A DNA stretch of 64,000 nucleotides from the NCBI RefSeq assembly GCF_013404075.1, contig NZ_JACBJQ010000008.1, forward strand, positions 1-64,000, written 5' to 3'. The notes under the pieces are model-generated. The model had not been told where the DNA came from and searched no databases. It worked only from the letters and a program-made list of their open reading frames with translations. This stretch comes from Mycolicibacterium vinylchloridicum (GTDB lineage Bacteria > Actinomycetota > Actinomycetes > Mycobacteriales > Mycobacteriaceae). Made by a program: the position numbers and the translations under genes. Positions 18,408 to 28,929 of this stretch are shown piece by piece (position 1 is the first letter of the stretch; every line of letters starts with the position of its first letter).

Positions 18408-19462
18408 TGGGTGCCGACTTCCTGGGTGTGCTGCTGACGATCGGGCTGCTGGCCGCCAATGCGTTCTTCGTCGGCTCGGAATTCGCGCTGATCTCGGCGC
18501 GCCGCGACCGGCTGGAAACCCTTGCCGAACAAGGCAAACGGAGCGCGGTCACGGTGCTACGAGCGGGCGAGCAGCTCTCACTCATGCTGGCCGGTGCCCA
18601 GCTGGGCATCACAGTGTGCTCGATCCTGCTCGGTCGGGTCGGCGAGCCGGCCGTGGCCCACCTGCTGGAGAAACCCTTCGATCTGGTCGGGGTGCCCGAC
18701 GCGGTGCTGCACACGGTGTCGTTCGTGGTGGCGCTGGCCGTAGTGGTGACCCTGCACGTGCTGCTCGGTGAGATGGTGCCCAAGAACATCGCCATCGCCG
18801 GCCCGGAGAAGACCGCCATGCTGGTGATCCCGGTCTACCTGGTGTACGTCCGGTTCGCCCGGCCGTTCATCGCGTTCTACAACTGGGCGGCCAACACCAC
18901 GCTGCGTGCGTTCGGGATCGAAGCCAAGGACGAACTCGACGTCACCGTGTCCACGGTGGAACTGGCCGAGATGATCGCCGAATCCCGCTCCGAAGGCCTG
19001 CTGGATCCCGAAGAACACATGCGCTTGACCCGCGCGCTGCAGATCCGCAACCGGGTCGTCAACGATGTCGCGGTCCCGCTCAGCGAAATCCACGCGATCC
19101 CGGTCGCCCGGCCCGGTTGTGGGCCCACGGTCAGCGCCGTCGAGCAGGCGCTGCGTGAGACGGGCTACTCCCGGTTTCCTGTCGACGGCGGCGACGGCAC
19201 CCTGATCGGCTACCTGCACATCAAGGACGTGCTCAGCCAGATCGACGGTCCGGATTCGGTGCTCGACCTGTCGGTGGTGCGCCACCTGCCCCGGGTGCCC
19301 GCCGACATGCCGCTGCCCGACGCCCTGTCACAGCTGCGCCGCGACAACAGCCACTTGGCGCTGGTGACCGACCCCGGTGAAACCGTCATCGCGATGGTTG
19401 CGCTCGAGGATCTGGTGGAGGACCTCATCGGCACTGTGCGCGACGGGATGCACCGTGCCTGA
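18407..19462 (+). CDS. DUF21-CBS membrane protein (Rv1841c-like), paralogue of its neighbour
   Basis: A 351-residue DUF21 plus CBS-pair protein without the C-terminal CorC_HlyC domain. SEFALISARRDRLETLAEQG and EMVPKNIAIAGPE match the corresponding parts of the upstream protein, and the CBS region ends VALEDLVEDLIGTVRD. The shared domain and translational overlap suggest a heteromeric complex at the membrane, probably in divalent-cation transport. It corresponds to Rv1841c. Confidence 0.87.
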   Translation: MGADFLGVLLTIGLLAANAFFVGSEFALISARRDRLETLAEQGKRSAVTVLRAGEQLSLMLAGAQLGITVCSILLGRVGEPAVAHLLEKPFDLVGVPDAVLHTVSFVVALAVVVTLHVLLGEMVPKNIAIAGPEKTAMLVIPVYLVYVRFARPFIAFYNWAANTTLRAFGIEAKDELDVTVSTVELAEMIAESRSEGLLDPEEHMRLTRALQIRNRVVNDVAVPLSEIHAIPVARPGCGPTVSAVEQALRETGYSRFPVDGGDGTLIGYLHIKDVLSQIDGPDSVLDLSVVRHLPRVPADMPLPDALSQLRRDNSHLALVTDPGETVIAMVALEDLVEDLIGTVRDGMHRA

Positions 19463-20378
19463 CGTGCTGCCCGAAGCCGTATGGACAGGGCGGGCGGCAG
19501 CACACCGGGCCAGGGTCGAGGCTTTCACCGGCCCGCACGCCCATCGGGCCGGTCGTGGCGAAGCTCACCCGGTGTGGGATTTCCTGTTCACCTACTACAG
19601 CCTGCGCCCGCGCCAGCTGAAGGTGTGGCATCCCGGCTTCGGCACCACGCTGGCCGGGCCGGCCGCCACCGAGTACCTCGGTCGCGCCGGCTACGCGCCG
19701 AATCCGGACGGCGTCGCCGTCAGCGCCGAGTTCCTGCGCTCGCGGCTGCCCACGGTCGGCTTCGTCGCAGACCTGCTGGCTGCCACCCGGGACCGCGCGC
19801 CGCAGTTCGGCTGCTTCGGCATGCACGAATGGGCGATGGTCTATCGCACCGACGCCGTGCGCCACGGCCGGGTGCCGCTGCGGCTGGGCGCGGCAGGCAC
19901 CGATGCCGTGGTCGAGTCGATGCCGTTGCGCTGCACGCACTTTGACGCGTACCGGTTCTTCACCGCGGCCGCCGCACCCCGCAACCGCGGCGTCCCGACG
20001 CGCTCTGACCAGCGTGACTGGGAGCAGCCGGGCTGCCTGCACGCCAATATGGATCTCTACAAGTGGTGCTACAAGCTCGGCCCGCTGCTCGACTCGCAGC
20101 TGCTGGTGGATTGCCTGGAACTGGCGGCGCAGGCCCGCGAACTCGATATGCGCGCCAGCCCCTACGACTTGACGCACCTGGGGTTTGAGCCGATCACCGT
20201 CGAGGAACCCGGCGGACGCGCGGAATATGCGCGGTGCCAGGGCGTTATCGCCGAGCGTGCGGCACCGTTGCGTGCAGCGTTGCTGGCGTGGTGTGAGCGG
20301 CTACTGCCCGGCACGGTGGCCAATGCCGCCTACGACACTGTGTCGGAGAGGGCCCTACCTGCGGGTAATATGAATTGA
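19455..20378 (+). CDS. Conserved actinobacterial protein of unknown function
   Basis: A 307-residue soluble protein; the GTG at 19455 overlaps the previous gene by 8 bp, and the open frame further upstream is only a shadow of that gene. Conserved-looking blocks are [26 protein letters not shown] near the N-terminus, [13 protein letters not shown] in the middle, and [21 protein letters not shown]. Similar proteins are often auto-labelled 3-methyladenine DNA glycosylase, but no glycosylase helix-hairpin-helix or catalytic motif is visible, so that label is not adopted. It takes the place of PE_PGRS34 at the corresponding M. tuberculosis locus. Confidence 0.7.
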   Translation: MPDVLPEAVWTGRAAAHRARVEAFTGPHAHRAGRGEAHPVWDFLFTYYSLRPRQLKVWHPGFGTTLAGPAATEYLGRAGYAPNPDGVAVSAEFLRSRLPTVGFVADLLAATRDRAPQFGCFGMHEWAMVYRTDAVRHGRVPLRLGAAGTDAVVESMPLRCTHFDAYRFFTAAAAPRNRGVPTRSDQRDWEQPGCLHANMDLYKWCYKLGPLLDSQLLVDCLELAAQARELDMRASPYDLTHLGFEPITVEEPGGRAEYARCQGVIAERAAPLRAALLAWCERLLPGTVANAAYDTVSERALPAGNMN

Positions 20379-20398
20379 TTTGTCGTGAGGGAGGACAG

Positions 20399-22618
20399 AT
20401 GACCCAACGCGTGTCCGTCGGCAACCTGCGTGTGGCGCAGACGTTGTACGACTTCATCACCAACGAGGCGCTGCCCGGGACCGGGATCGACCCCGATAGT
20501 TTCTGGGCCGGCGTGGACAAGGTCGTCGCCGACCTCACCCCGCAGAACCAGGACCTGCTCGCCCGCCGCGACGAGTTGCAGGCCCAGATCGACAGGTGGC
20601 ACCGGCAGCGGATCATCGGCGGTATCGACGCCGGCGAATACCAGCAGTTCCTCACCGACATCGGCTACCTGACGCCCGAGCCCGCGGACTTCACGATCAC
20701 CACCTCCGGTGTGGATGACGAGATCACCACCACGGCCGGCCCGCAGCTGGTGGTCCCGATCCTCAACGCCCGCTTCGCGCTGAATGCCGCGAACGCCCGC
20801 TGGGGATCGCTGTACGACGCGCTCTACGGCACCGATGTCATCAGCTCCGAGGGCGGTGCCGAACCGGGCGGCAGCTACAACAAGATTCGTGGTGACAGGG
20901 TCATCGCCTACGCCCGGGACTTCCTCGACAAAGCGGTTCCGCTGGCGTCGGGGTCATGGGCCGACGCGACCGGCATCAGCGTCGCCGACGGCGCCCTCGA
21001 GATCGCCCTCGGCGACGAGTCCACCGTGCTGGCCAGCCCGGAGAAGTTCGTGGGCTACACCGGTGAACTCGGCGAACCCGCCTGGTCGGTGCTGCTGGTC
21101 AACAACGGCCTGCACATCGAGGTCCTGATCGACCCGGAGTCCCCCATCGGCAAGACCGATCGGGCCGGCGTCAAGGACGTGGTGCTGGAGTCGGCGATCA
21201 CCACGATCATGGACTTCGAAGACTCGGTGGCCGCCGTCGACGCCGACGACAAGGTGCTCGGTTACCGCAACTGGCTGGGCCTGAACCGGGGCGATCTGTC
21301 CGAAGAAGTCAGCAAGGGCGGCAAGACCTTCACCCGGGTGCTCAACGACGACCGCACCTACAAGACGCCGGACGAAGGTGCACTCACGCTGCCCGGGCGC
21401 AGCCTGCTGTTCGTCCGCAACGTCGGTCACCTGATGACCAACGATGCGATCGTCGACGCTGACGGCAACGAGATCTACGAAGGTATCCAGGACGCCCTGT
21501 TCACCAGCCTGATCGCGACCCACGGCCTGAAGGCCGAGGACGGCAGCCCCCGGCAGAACAGCCGGACCGGCTCGATCTACATCGTCAAGCCGAAGATGCA
21601 CGGCCCCGATGAGGTGGCCTTCACCTGCGAGCTGTTCAGCCGCGTCGAGGACGTGCTCGGCCTGCCGCAGAACACGATCAAGGTCGGCATCATGGACGAG
21701 GAGCGCCGTACGTCGGCGAACCTCAAGGCTTGCGTCAAGGCCGCCGCCGACCGGGTGGCGTTCATCAACACCGGCTTCCTGGACCGCACCGGCGACGAGA
21801 TTCACACCTCGATGGAAGCCGGCCCGATGATCCGCAAGGGCGCCATGAAGACCCAGCCGTGGATCCTGGCCTACGAAGACCAGAACGTCGATGTCGGCCT
21901 GGCCACCGGGTTCTCCGGCCGGGCCCAGATCGGCAAGGGCATGTGGGCCATGACCGATCTGATGGCACAGATGGTCGAGCAGAAGATCGGTCAGCCCAAG
22001 GCCGGTGCCACCACCGCCTGGGTGCCGTCCCCGACGGCAGCGACCCTGCACGCCATGCACTACCACTATGTCGACGTCTACGAGGTGCACAAGGAGCTGG
22101 CCGGCCAGGGTTCCGGAGGGCAGGAGCGAAGCGACCGGGGAACGGCTAGGACCACCCTCGACGACTTGCTGACGATCCCGCTGGCTGCCGAGCTGGCCTG
22201 GTCGCCGGAGGAGATCCACGAAGAGGTCGACAACAACTGCCAGTCGATCCTCGGCTACGTGGTGCGCTGGATCGACGCCGGTGTCGGCTGCTCGAAGGTG
22301 CCCGACATCCACGATGTCGCGCTGATGGAAGACCGTGCCACACTGCGGATTTCCAGCCAGCTGCTGGCGAACTGGTTGCGCCACGGGGTCATCACCGACG
22401 ACGACGTGCGCGAGAGCCTGCGCCGGATGGCCGCGGTGGTCGACGAGCAGAACGCGTCCGATCCTGATTTCAAGCCGATGGCGACGGACCCGGACAACAG
22501 CATCGCCTTCCAGGCTGCTCAGGAGCTGATCCTGGCCGGCGCCGCGCAGCCCAACGGCTACACCGAGCCGATCCTGCATCGGCGCCGCCGGGAGTACAAG
22601 GCCGCTACCAGCGCCTGA
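20399..22618 (+). CDS. glcB: Malate synthase G, with a short in-frame insertion
   Basis: A 739-residue glyoxylate-shunt enzyme condensing glyoxylate with acetyl-CoA. The start at 20399 is set by GAGGGAGGA upstream and by the family N-terminus [14 protein letters not shown]. Family blocks include [46 protein letters not shown] and [20 protein letters not shown]. Between ELAG and TTLDDLL, residues about 572-584 ([15 protein letters not shown]) replace roughly three residues in M. tuberculosis GlcB; this segment is encoded by a dispersed repeat (see 22112-22150). It lies in a surface loop region before the C-terminal domain and should be tolerated. Confidence 0.96.
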   Translation: MTQRVSVGNLRVAQTLYDFITNEALPGTGIDPDSFWAGVDKVVADLTPQNQDLLARRDELQAQIDRWHRQRIIGGIDAGEYQQFLTDIGYLTPEPADFTITTSGVDDEITTTAGPQLVVPILNARFALNAANARWGSLYDALYGTDVISSEGGAEPGGSYNKIRGDRVIAYARDFLDKAVPLASGSWADATGISVADGALEIALGDESTVLASPEKFVGYTGELGEPAWSVLLVNNGLHIEVLIDPESPIGKTDRAGVKDVVLESAITTIMDFEDSVAAVDADDKVLGYRNWLGLNRGDLSEEVSKGGKTFTRVLNDDRTYKTPDEGALTLPGRSLLFVRNVGHLMTNDAIVDADGNEIYEGIQDALFTSLIATHGLKAEDGSPRQNSRTGSIYIVKPKMHGPDEVAFTCELFSRVEDVLGLPQNTIKVGIMDEERRTSANLKACVKAAADRVAFINTGFLDRTGDEIHTSMEAGPMIRKGAMKTQPWILAYEDQNVDVGLATGFSGRAQIGKGMWAMTDLMAQMVEQKIGQPKAGATTAWVPSPTAATLHAMHYHYVDVYEVHKELAGQGSGGQERSDRGTARTTLDDLLTIPLAAELAWSPEEIHEEVDNNCQSILGYVVRWIDAGVGCSKVPDIHDVALMEDRATLRISSQLLANWLRHGVITDDDVRESLRRMAAVVDEQNASDPDFKPMATDPDNSIAFQAAQELILAGAAQPNGYTEPILHRRRREYKAATSA
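22112..22150 (+). repeat. REP-like dispersed element inside glcB
   Basis: The core AGGGCAGGAGCGAAGCGACC followed by GGGGAACGG resembles the element at 33499-33529 (reverse complement AGGGGGAGAGCGGAGCGACA followed by CGGGGAATTGG). Here it is read in frame and adds about a dozen residues to malate synthase. Short elements of this style are scattered in fast-growing mycobacterial genomes, mostly between genes. Confidence 0.6.
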
Positions 22619-22670
22619 AACGTAAGCCTGCACCGCACGACCGTTAGACGAAAGAGGATCAGACACCGAC

Positions 22671-24569
22671 ATGGGCAGGCACAGCAGACCCGGTCCCGGG
22701 GAGTCTTTCGGCGATCGGGACGAGCCTGCCGGTGTCCCCGACAATCCCACCGCCCGAATCCCCCGGCCCGGTGACGATTTCGCGGCCGGCGAGTCCGGCG
22801 ATGCGCCCGGCTACGAGCCGTCGCCGCTGACCGATACCGCTCGCCGCCGGGCTGCTGCCTTCGAAGGCGGGCATCGTAGCGAGACGGGCCGGCGCGGGGT
22901 GAGCATCGGTGTGATCGCCGCCCTGGTCACCGTTGTCGTGGTCGTCGGCGCGGTGATCCTGTGGCGGTTCTTCGGCGACGCGCTGTCACACCGGTCGACC
23001 GACGCCGCCCAGAAGTGCATGGCGGGTGCCGTCAACGTCGGGGTGGTCGCCGATCCGTCGATCGCCGACAACGTCACCAAGTTCGCCGAGAGCTTCAATT
23101 CCCAGGTCACCCCGATTGGTGACCGCTGCGTGAAAATGGTCGTGACAGCGGCTGATTCGGATCGCGTGGTCGACGGGTTCGTCTCGAATTGGCCCGGCGA
23201 TCTCGGCGAGCGGCCGGCGTTGTGGATACCGGCCAGTTCCATCGCCGAGGCGCGGCTTCAGTCCGCGGCCGGCAAGGCGATGGTCAGCGACGCACGCTCG
23301 CTGGTCAGCTCGCCGGTGGTGCTCGCGGTGCGCCCGCAGCTCAAAGACGCCCTGGCCCAACAGAGTTGGTCGGCCCTGCCGGGGCTGCAGAACAACCCCA
23401 CGGCGCTGGACACGCTGAACCTGCCCGGCTGGGGTTCGTTGCGCCTGGCGCTGCCCACCGCCGGCAATGCCGACGCCACCTACCTGGCGGCCGAGGCCGT
23501 CGCCTCGACCTCGGCACCGGCCGGCGCGCCGGCGACCTCCGGCCTGGGTGCGGTCAACGCCCTGCTGGCCGGGCAACCCAAGCTCTCCGACAACACCGCT
23601 GATGCCGCGTGGCAGGCGCTGCTCGGCGCCGGGGATCCTGGCAGTGCTCCCGTCCACGCTGTGGCGACCACCGAGCAGCAGCTGTTCAGTCGTGCGTCGG
23701 CGCCGGAGGCCAAGAACAGCGTCGCCGAATGGTTGCCGTCGGGTCCGGTCGCCACGGCCGACTACCCCACCGTGCTGCTGTCCGGGAACTGGCTGTCCAG
23801 CGAACAGGTCAGTGCCGCCAGTGAATTCGCCCGGTTCATGCGCAAACCCGAGCAGCTGAGCACGCTGGCGAAGGCCGGTTTCCGGGCCGAGGGCACCGCC
23901 TCGCCGGGCAACGACGTCGTCAGCTTCCCGCAGTTGGGCAGCCCGCTGTCCGTCGGCGACGAGTCGGTGCGCGCCACCCTGGCCGCCGCGGTGTCGTCGC
24001 CCGCCACCGGGTCGACCACCACGATCATGCTGAACCAGGCGATGAGCGCCGACGAGGGCGGCAAGTCGCGGCTGGCCAATGTGGTCACCGCCTTGACCAA
24101 CCGGATCGGGGCTCTGCCGCCGAGCGCCGCCGTCGGGCTGTGGACGTTCAATGGGGTCGAGGGCAAGTCTGCGGTTCCCTTGGGGCCGGTGTCCGATCAG
24201 GCGGCCGCGTTGACCGGCACGCTGACCGGTTTGTCGCCGTCGGGCAGCGGCGCGGTGTCGTTCACCACATTGCGGCTGGCCTACGGTGACGCGCTGGCCA
24301 ACTTCCGCGAGGGACAGTCCAATTCGCTGCTGGTGATCACCCAGGGGCCGCACACCGACCAGACGCTGGACGGCCCGGGGCTGGTGTCCTACGTCAAGTC
24401 TGCGGTCGACCCCGCCAAGCCGGTGGCGATCAACGTCATCGATCTCGGCGACGACTCCGACCGCGCGACGTGGGAGGCGGTCGCACAGGCTTCGGGTGGC
24501 ACGTATCAGAACGTGGCGTCGTCGGATTCGCCGGACCTGGCCGGCGCGGTCACCGAGCTGTTGTCCTAA
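22671..24569 (+). CDS. Membrane-anchored VWA-type extracytoplasmic protein (Rv1836c-like)
   Basis: A 632-residue protein: a disordered cytoplasmic N-terminus (about 1-75), one membrane segment near residues 77-105, then a long extracytoplasmic part. Residues about 115-420 resemble a substrate-binding-protein-like domain (GAVNVGVVADPSIADNV onward). The C-terminal 200 residues have the VWA outline (TTTIMLNQAMSAD, VGLWTFNG, NSLLVITQGPHTDQ), but the metal-coordinating DxSxS is replaced by NQAMS, so the MIDAS site is degenerate. It is downstream of glcB, as Rv1836c is downstream of Rv1837c. Function unknown. Confidence 0.82.
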   Translation: MGRHSRPGPGESFGDRDEPAGVPDNPTARIPRPGDDFAAGESGDAPGYEPSPLTDTARRRAAAFEGGHRSETGRRGVSIGVIAALVTVVVVVGAVILWRFFGDALSHRSTDAAQKCMAGAVNVGVVADPSIADNVTKFAESFNSQVTPIGDRCVKMVVTAADSDRVVDGFVSNWPGDLGERPALWIPASSIAEARLQSAAGKAMVSDARSLVSSPVVLAVRPQLKDALAQQSWSALPGLQNNPTALDTLNLPGWGSLRLALPTAGNADATYLAAEAVASTSAPAGAPATSGLGAVNALLAGQPKLSDNTADAAWQALLGAGDPGSAPVHAVATTEQQLFSRASAPEAKNSVAEWLPSGPVATADYPTVLLSGNWLSSEQVSAASEFARFMRKPEQLSTLAKAGFRAEGTASPGNDVVSFPQLGSPLSVGDESVRATLAAAVSSPATGSTTTIMLNQAMSADEGGKSRLANVVTALTNRIGALPPSAAVGLWTFNGVEGKSAVPLGPVSDQAAALTGTLTGLSPSGSGAVSFTTLRLAYGDALANFREGQSNSLLVITQGPHTDQTLDGPGLVSYVKSAVDPAKPVAINVIDLGDDSDRATWEAVAQASGGTYQNVASSDSPDLAGAVTELLS

Positions 24570-25435
24570 TCGAGCTGCAATAACCGTAGTGCGCCGGCGG
24601 TGAACTCGTCGGGCACCTCGATCTGCGGGTAATGCCCGATCCCCGGCAGCTCGATCACCTCGGCGCCAGGCCGCAGCTCCCGCAGACCGGCCAGCACGTT
24701 GACGGTGGCGACGGGATCGCCGGTGGCCCACAGAAATCCCAGCGGCTTGTCCCAGTCGCGCACCGCACCATGCCAGCGTTGGGCGAACCGCACCCGCTCG
24801 TTGAGATAGGCGCACAACAGGTTGATGATGCGGTGGCCGTTGTCGCGCGCCATCAGCGCCCACTGGGCCGCCGCCTCGTCGGCGGACAGCGGGTGTTCGG
24901 CGCTGAACAGTGTGGCGAAGCCGCGCAGGAAGCCCTTCTTGTTGGTGAGCCTGGCGAGGAGGGGGCCGAACGGACCGCGCAGGATCTTCTGGCTGGGCCG
25001 CAGGCTGGCCCGCTCGATGATCACGCTGCCGTTGGTGAGCACGGCGCGCTGGATCTCGAACGGCAGCGCGCCGGAGACGTCGCGGGCCAGCAGTTCGGTG
25101 GTCACCGAGGTACCCATGTCATGCGCCAGCATCACCACCGGGCCGGGTGCGACGTCGGCGACCACCTGCGCGACGATATCGGCCTGCTCCAACAGGCTGT
25201 AGCGATGCGGGCGGGGTTTGTCGGACAATCCGAAGCCCAAGAAGTCCAGGGTCAGCCAGGCGCGGTCGCCGAGACGTCCGACGACACCGCGGAAGTCGTA
25301 GGAACTGGACGGAAAACCGTGCAGGAGAAGGACAGTCGGGCCGCTACCTGGTTGGGACCGGACGAAGACGTTGCCCGCGCTGGTGGACAGCATCCGTCCA
25401 CCCTCTTGCCACTGACGAACGCCGGCAGGCAGCAC
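24566..25435 (-). CDS. lipZ: Alpha/beta hydrolase, LipZ-like
   Basis: A 289-residue hydrolase in which the oxyanion region is LLLHGFPSSSYDFRG and LTLDFLGFGLSDKP follows. The nucleophile elbow is LAHDMGTSV, with Asp in the nucleophile position as in haloalkane dehalogenases and epoxide hydrolases, and a late GIGHYPQIEVP supplies the His. Position and strand fit Rv1834 (lipZ). An internal ATG at 25393, preceded by GAGGGTGG, is an equally good start and would remove 14 residues. The stop overlaps that of the convergent upstream gene. The Asp nucleophile argues against a true lipase. Confidence 0.8.
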   Translation of the reverse strand: MLPAGVRQWQEGGRMLSTSAGNVFVRSQPGSGPTVLLLHGFPSSSYDFRGVVGRLGDRAWLTLDFLGFGLSDKPRPHRYSLLEQADIVAQVVADVAPGPVVMLAHDMGTSVTTELLARDVSGALPFEIQRAVLTNGSVIIERASLRPSQKILRGPFGPLLARLTNKKGFLRGFATLFSAEHPLSADEAAAQWALMARDNGHRIINLLCAYLNERVRFAQRWHGAVRDWDKPLGFLWATGDPVATVNVLAGLRELRPGAEVIELPGIGHYPQIEVPDEFTAGALRLLQLD

Positions 25436-25448
25436 GGGTGCGACGCTA

Positions 25449-25634
25449 TCAGTCGTCGTGGTTGTCGACGTCGTCCCGCCGGCGTTTGCGTGACTGCACG
25501 AAGGCGATCACGCCACCAACGGCCAAGCCGGCGATTCCTGCGTACAGGATTGGTCGCGGAATGCCCGAACCAGCGGATTCCGCCGCCGCGGCGGCCACTG
25601 GACTCGTCGATAGAAACCACGTCGTGAGAGTCAC
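25449..25634 (-). CDS. Small single-pass membrane protein, 61 residues
   Basis: A GTG-started frame with GGAAGGAG 5 nt upstream. It opens with TLTTWFLSTSPVAAAAA, has a Ser/Gly/Pro linker, then a clear transmembrane helix (ILYAGIAGLAVGGVIAFV, about residues 29-46) and a strongly charged tail (RKRRRDD and an acidic end). It ends 13 bp before lipZ, so it likely shares that operon. The layout recalls sortase-substrate anchors but no LPXTG motif is seen. Unrecognised; the ribosome site and composition make it a likely real gene. Confidence 0.55.
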   Translation of the reverse strand: MTLTTWFLSTSPVAAAAAESAGSGIPRPILYAGIAGLAVGGVIAFVQSRKRRRDDVDNHDD

Positions 25635-25716
25635 CGGGCTCCTTCCGCTACGCCCACAAGCAGGCTCGAGTCTACGTTTGCGTAACACCCGGCTGCTTAC
25701 CTGCGACAATGACGAC

Positions 25717-26028
25717 ATGTCGAAAAAATCTGCAGCGATTCTGCTGAGCGTGGCCGCACTGTCGGCAATCCCCGCGGCGATCGCGCCGGTGGCCCAAGCC
25801 GATATCTGCGGCGATGTCGGTGGCCGGCACGTGACCGTCGGCGGGTGCACCCCGGGTATCGCCGGCGACGCCATCGACGCGGCGGTTGCCGGCGACTGGG
25901 TGCGCTACGGCTTCCCGGAGAACTACGCGTACTCCCTGGTTCCCTCGTTCCCGGGAGAGGCGCCGTGCATTTCACCGACCGGGCTGCAGTACTACACACC
26001 CGGCGCGGAGCCCTGCTACGCCCCCTAG
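25717..26028 (+). CDS. Small secreted mycobacterial protein, four cysteines
   Basis: A 103-residue protein with a signal peptide (MSKKSAAILLSVAALSAIP, cleavage likely after AQA near residue 28). The mature part of about 75 residues has four cysteines (ICGDV, GGCTP, APCIS, EPCYA) that could form two disulfides, and is Gly/Pro/Tyr rich. No family was recognised. No strong ribosome site precedes ATG 25717. It stands alone between the divergent small membrane gene and convergent gcvB. Confidence 0.65.
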   Translation: MSKKSAAILLSVAALSAIPAAIAPVAQADICGDVGGRHVTVGGCTPGIAGDAIDAAVAGDWVRYGFPENYAYSLVPSFPGEAPCISPTGLQYYTPGAEPCYAP

Positions 26029-26046
26029 CGTCTGCCTGATCGTGGG

Positions 26047-28890
26047 CTAGGCGAACGCCTCCACCGGCGGGCACGAGCACACCAGATTGCGGTCGCCGTA
26101 CGCGCCGTCGATGCGCCGCACGGGCACCCACACCTTCGGGCGGAACCTCTTGCCCAACGGGTAAGCGGCCTGTTCGCGGGTGTACGGGTGGGTCCACCCG
26201 TCGACCAGCAGGCACTCGGCGGTATGCGGCGCACCCCGCAGCGGATTGTCGTCGGCGGGCCACTCGCCGGAGCCGACCTTGTCGATCTCGGCGCGAATGG
26301 CGATCATCGCGTCACAGAACGCGTCCACCTCGGCCAGGCTCTCGCTTTCGGTCGGCTCCACCATCAGCGTTCCCGCAACCGGGAAGCTCATCGTCGGCGC
26401 GTGAAAACCGAAGTCCGCCAAGCGCTTCGCCACATCGTCGACGGTGACCCCGGTGGCCTTGGTGATCCCCCGCAGATCGAGGATGCACTCGTGGGCCACC
26501 ATGCCGTTCTCGCCGGTGTAGAGCACCGGGTAGTACTCGTCGAGGCGTCGTGCGATGTAGTTGGCCGACGCGATCGCCGTCAGCGTCGCGTTGCGCAGGC
26601 CGTCGCCGCCCATCATCCGGATGTAGGCCCAGGTGATCGGCAGGATCGATGCCGACCCGTACGGCGCGGCCGACACCGGATGCCCCTTCGGTAGCTCCTC
26701 GGCCAGTGGGTGCCCCGGCAGGAACGCGGCCAGATGCGAACGCACCGCCACCGGTCCGACACCGGGACCGCCGCCACCGTGCGGGATGCAGAACGTCTTG
26801 TGCAGGTTCAGGTGGCTGACGTCGCCACCGAACTTGCCCGGCCGGGCCAGCCCGACCAGAGCGTTGAGGTTGGCGCCGTCGATGTAGACCTGCCCGCCGG
26901 CGTCGTGCACCGCCGCACAGACATCGGCGATCTCGTGCTCGTAGACCCCGTGGGTGGACGGGTAGGTGATCATGATCGCGGCCAGCCGCTCGGCGTGCTC
27001 GGCGACCTTGGCGCGCAGGTCGTCCACGTCGACGTCACCGTTCTCCCGGCAGGCCACCACGACCACCCGCATCCCGACCATGGCCGCGGACGCGGCATTG
27101 GTGCCGTGCGCGCTGGACGGGATCAGGCACACGTCGCGGCCGCTGTCACCGCGGCTCACGTGGTAGTCGCGGATGGCCAGCAGGCCCGCGTACTCGCCCT
27201 GCGATCCGGCGTTGGGCTGCAACGAGATTGCGTCGTATCCGGTCAGCCCGGTCAGCCAGTTCTCCAGATCGGCGATCAGCTTACGCAGCCCCGGGGTGTC
27301 GCCGGCCGGGGCGAACGGGTGCTGACGGCCGAACTCGGGCCAGGTGATCGACTCCATCTCGGCGGCCGCATTGAGCTTCATCGTGCACGAGCCCAGCGGA
27401 ATCATGGTGCGGTCCAGCGCGATGTCCTTGTCGGCCAGCATGCGCAGATAGCGCATCATCTCGGTCTCGGTGCGGTAGCGGTGGAACGCCGGATGGGTGA
27501 GGAATACACTTGTCCGCGAATCGATCTCAGGGCCAGCGTAGCTCTCGGCTGGCGATGCGCCGAACGACTCCAGAACCAGTGCGACGTGCGCGGCCGTGGT
27601 GGCCTCGTCGCAGCTGATCGACACGTGGTCGGCGTCGACCCGCCAGATGTTGATGCCGCGGCCCTTGGCTTCGGCCTGCACCGCGGCCGCCCGGTTCGGG
27701 ACGTGCACCAGCACGGTGTCGAAGAAGCTGTCGTGCACCACATCGATGCCCGCCGCACCCAGGCCGGCGGCCAGCGAACGGGCGTGACCATGCACCCGCC
27801 GGGCGATCCCGGTCAGTCCATCGGGGCCGTGATAGCTGGCGTACATCGCCGCGATCACCGCCAGAAGAACCTGGGCGGTGCAGATATTGGAGGTTGCCTT
27901 GTCCCGGCGGATGTGCTGTTCGCGAGTCTGCAGCGAAAGGCGGTAGGCCGGTGTGCCATCTGCATCCACTGACACTCCCACCAACCGGCCGGGCAGCTGG
28001 CGGGCGTGCTTGGAGTGCACCGCCAGATAGCCGGCGTGCGGTCCGCCGAATCCCATTGGTACACCGAATCTCTGGGCACTGCCGAAGGCCACGTCGGCAC
28101 CGAACTCCCCCGGCGGCGAGATCAGCGTCATGGCCAGCAGGTCGGCGCCAACGGCCACCAGCGCACCCCGCTCGTGCGCCGTCTCCACCAGCTTCGACCA
28201 GTCGGTCACCCGGCCACTGGCACCGGGCAATTGGACGATGACACCGAAGAACTCACCGTCGGGCAGGCCGCCCCGCAGGTCGGCGGTGACGATCTCGATG
28301 CCCAGCGGCTCGGCGCGGGTCGCCAGGATGGCGGCGGTCTGGGGGAACAAGTCGTCGTCGACGGCCAGGCGGTTCGCCGACCCGCGTGTCGCGCGGTGCA
28401 TCAGCGTCATCGCCTCGGCGGCGGCGGTGGCCTCGTCGAGCATCGAGGCGTTGGCCAGGTCCAGCCCGGTGAGGTCGGCGATCATGGTCTGGAAATTCAG
28501 CAGCGCCTCCAGCCGGCCCTGGCTGATCTCCGGCTGGTACGGCGTGTAGGCGGTGTACCAGGCCGGGTTCTCCAGGATGTTGCGCAGCAGCACCGGCGGG
28601 GTCAGCGTGTCGTAGTAGCCCTGCCCGATCATCGACACGGCGACGGTGTTGGTGTCGGCCAGTGCCCGTAACTCGGCCAGCGCCTCGTGCTCGCTGACCG
28701 CGGCGGGCAGCTGATCCAGGCCGGGCGCCAGTCCGTCGGCGGCCAGCGCGTCGAGGATGCCGGCCGGCAGCGCCTTGGCGGCCAGATCGTCGAGCGAGGT
28801 GACGCCGATGACGTCGAGCATGGTGGCCTTCGCCGCAGAATCCGGTCCGATATGACGATCGGCAAACGTGGGCTGGGTGTGGTTGGTCAC
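26047..28890 (-). CDS. gcvB: Glycine dehydrogenase (decarboxylating), P protein
   Basis: A 947-residue PLP enzyme of the glycine cleavage system, releasing CO2 from glycine and passing the aminomethyl group to lipoyl-GcvH. N-terminal [17 protein letters not shown], a middle [14 protein letters not shown], the PLP-lysine segment [18 protein letters not shown] and a C-terminal PLRGAPHT block are all standard. It is the fused single-chain form. A tandem glycine riboswitch lies directly upstream; gcvH is 3 kb away in the same orientation with garA and MerR genes between. Confidence 0.97.
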   Translation of the reverse strand: MTNHTQPTFADRHIGPDSAAKATMLDVIGVTSLDDLAAKALPAGILDALAADGLAPGLDQLPAAVSEHEALAELRALADTNTVAVSMIGQGYYDTLTPPVLLRNILENPAWYTAYTPYQPEISQGRLEALLNFQTMIADLTGLDLANASMLDEATAAAEAMTLMHRATRGSANRLAVDDDLFPQTAAILATRAEPLGIEIVTADLRGGLPDGEFFGVIVQLPGASGRVTDWSKLVETAHERGALVAVGADLLAMTLISPPGEFGADVAFGSAQRFGVPMGFGGPHAGYLAVHSKHARQLPGRLVGVSVDADGTPAYRLSLQTREQHIRRDKATSNICTAQVLLAVIAAMYASYHGPDGLTGIARRVHGHARSLAAGLGAAGIDVVHDSFFDTVLVHVPNRAAAVQAEAKGRGINIWRVDADHVSISCDEATTAAHVALVLESFGASPAESYAGPEIDSRTSVFLTHPAFHRYRTETEMMRYLRMLADKDIALDRTMIPLGSCTMKLNAAAEMESITWPEFGRQHPFAPAGDTPGLRKLIADLENWLTGLTGYDAISLQPNAGSQGEYAGLLAIRDYHVSRGDSGRDVCLIPSSAHGTNAASAAMVGMRVVVVACRENGDVDVDDLRAKVAEHAERLAAIMITYPSTHGVYEHEIADVCAAVHDAGGQVYIDGANLNALVGLARPGKFGGDVSHLNLHKTFCIPHGGGGPGVGPVAVRSHLAAFLPGHPLAEELPKGHPVSAAPYGSASILPITWAYIRMMGGDGLRNATLTAIASANYIARRLDEYYPVLYTGENGMVAHECILDLRGITKATGVTVDDVAKRLADFGFHAPTMSFPVAGTLMVEPTESESLAEVDAFCDAMIAIRAEIDKVGSGEWPADDNPLRGAPHTAECLLVDGWTHPYTREQAAYPLGKRFRPKVWVPVRRIDGAYGDRNLVCSCPPVEAFA

Positions 28891-28929
28891 GGGAATGGCT
28901 CCTGACTCGGGCGGACGCAGCCGTCAGCG

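Noticed and set aside
19455..20378. Label 3-methyladenine DNA glycosylase for this gene
   Set aside because: No glycosylase motif or catalytic Asp/helix-hairpin-helix pattern could be seen; the label seems to be propagated automatically.
20954..24863. Two long minus-strand frames (598 and 625 codons) opposite glcB and the VWA-type gene
   Set aside because: Composition typical of antisense shadows in high-GC coding DNA; the plus-strand genes explain the region completely.
24566..25435. Calling this gene a true lipase on the basis of the name lipZ
   Set aside because: The nucleophile elbow is AHDMGTS with Asp, as in dehalogenase/epoxide hydrolase-type enzymes, not the GxSxG serine of lipases.
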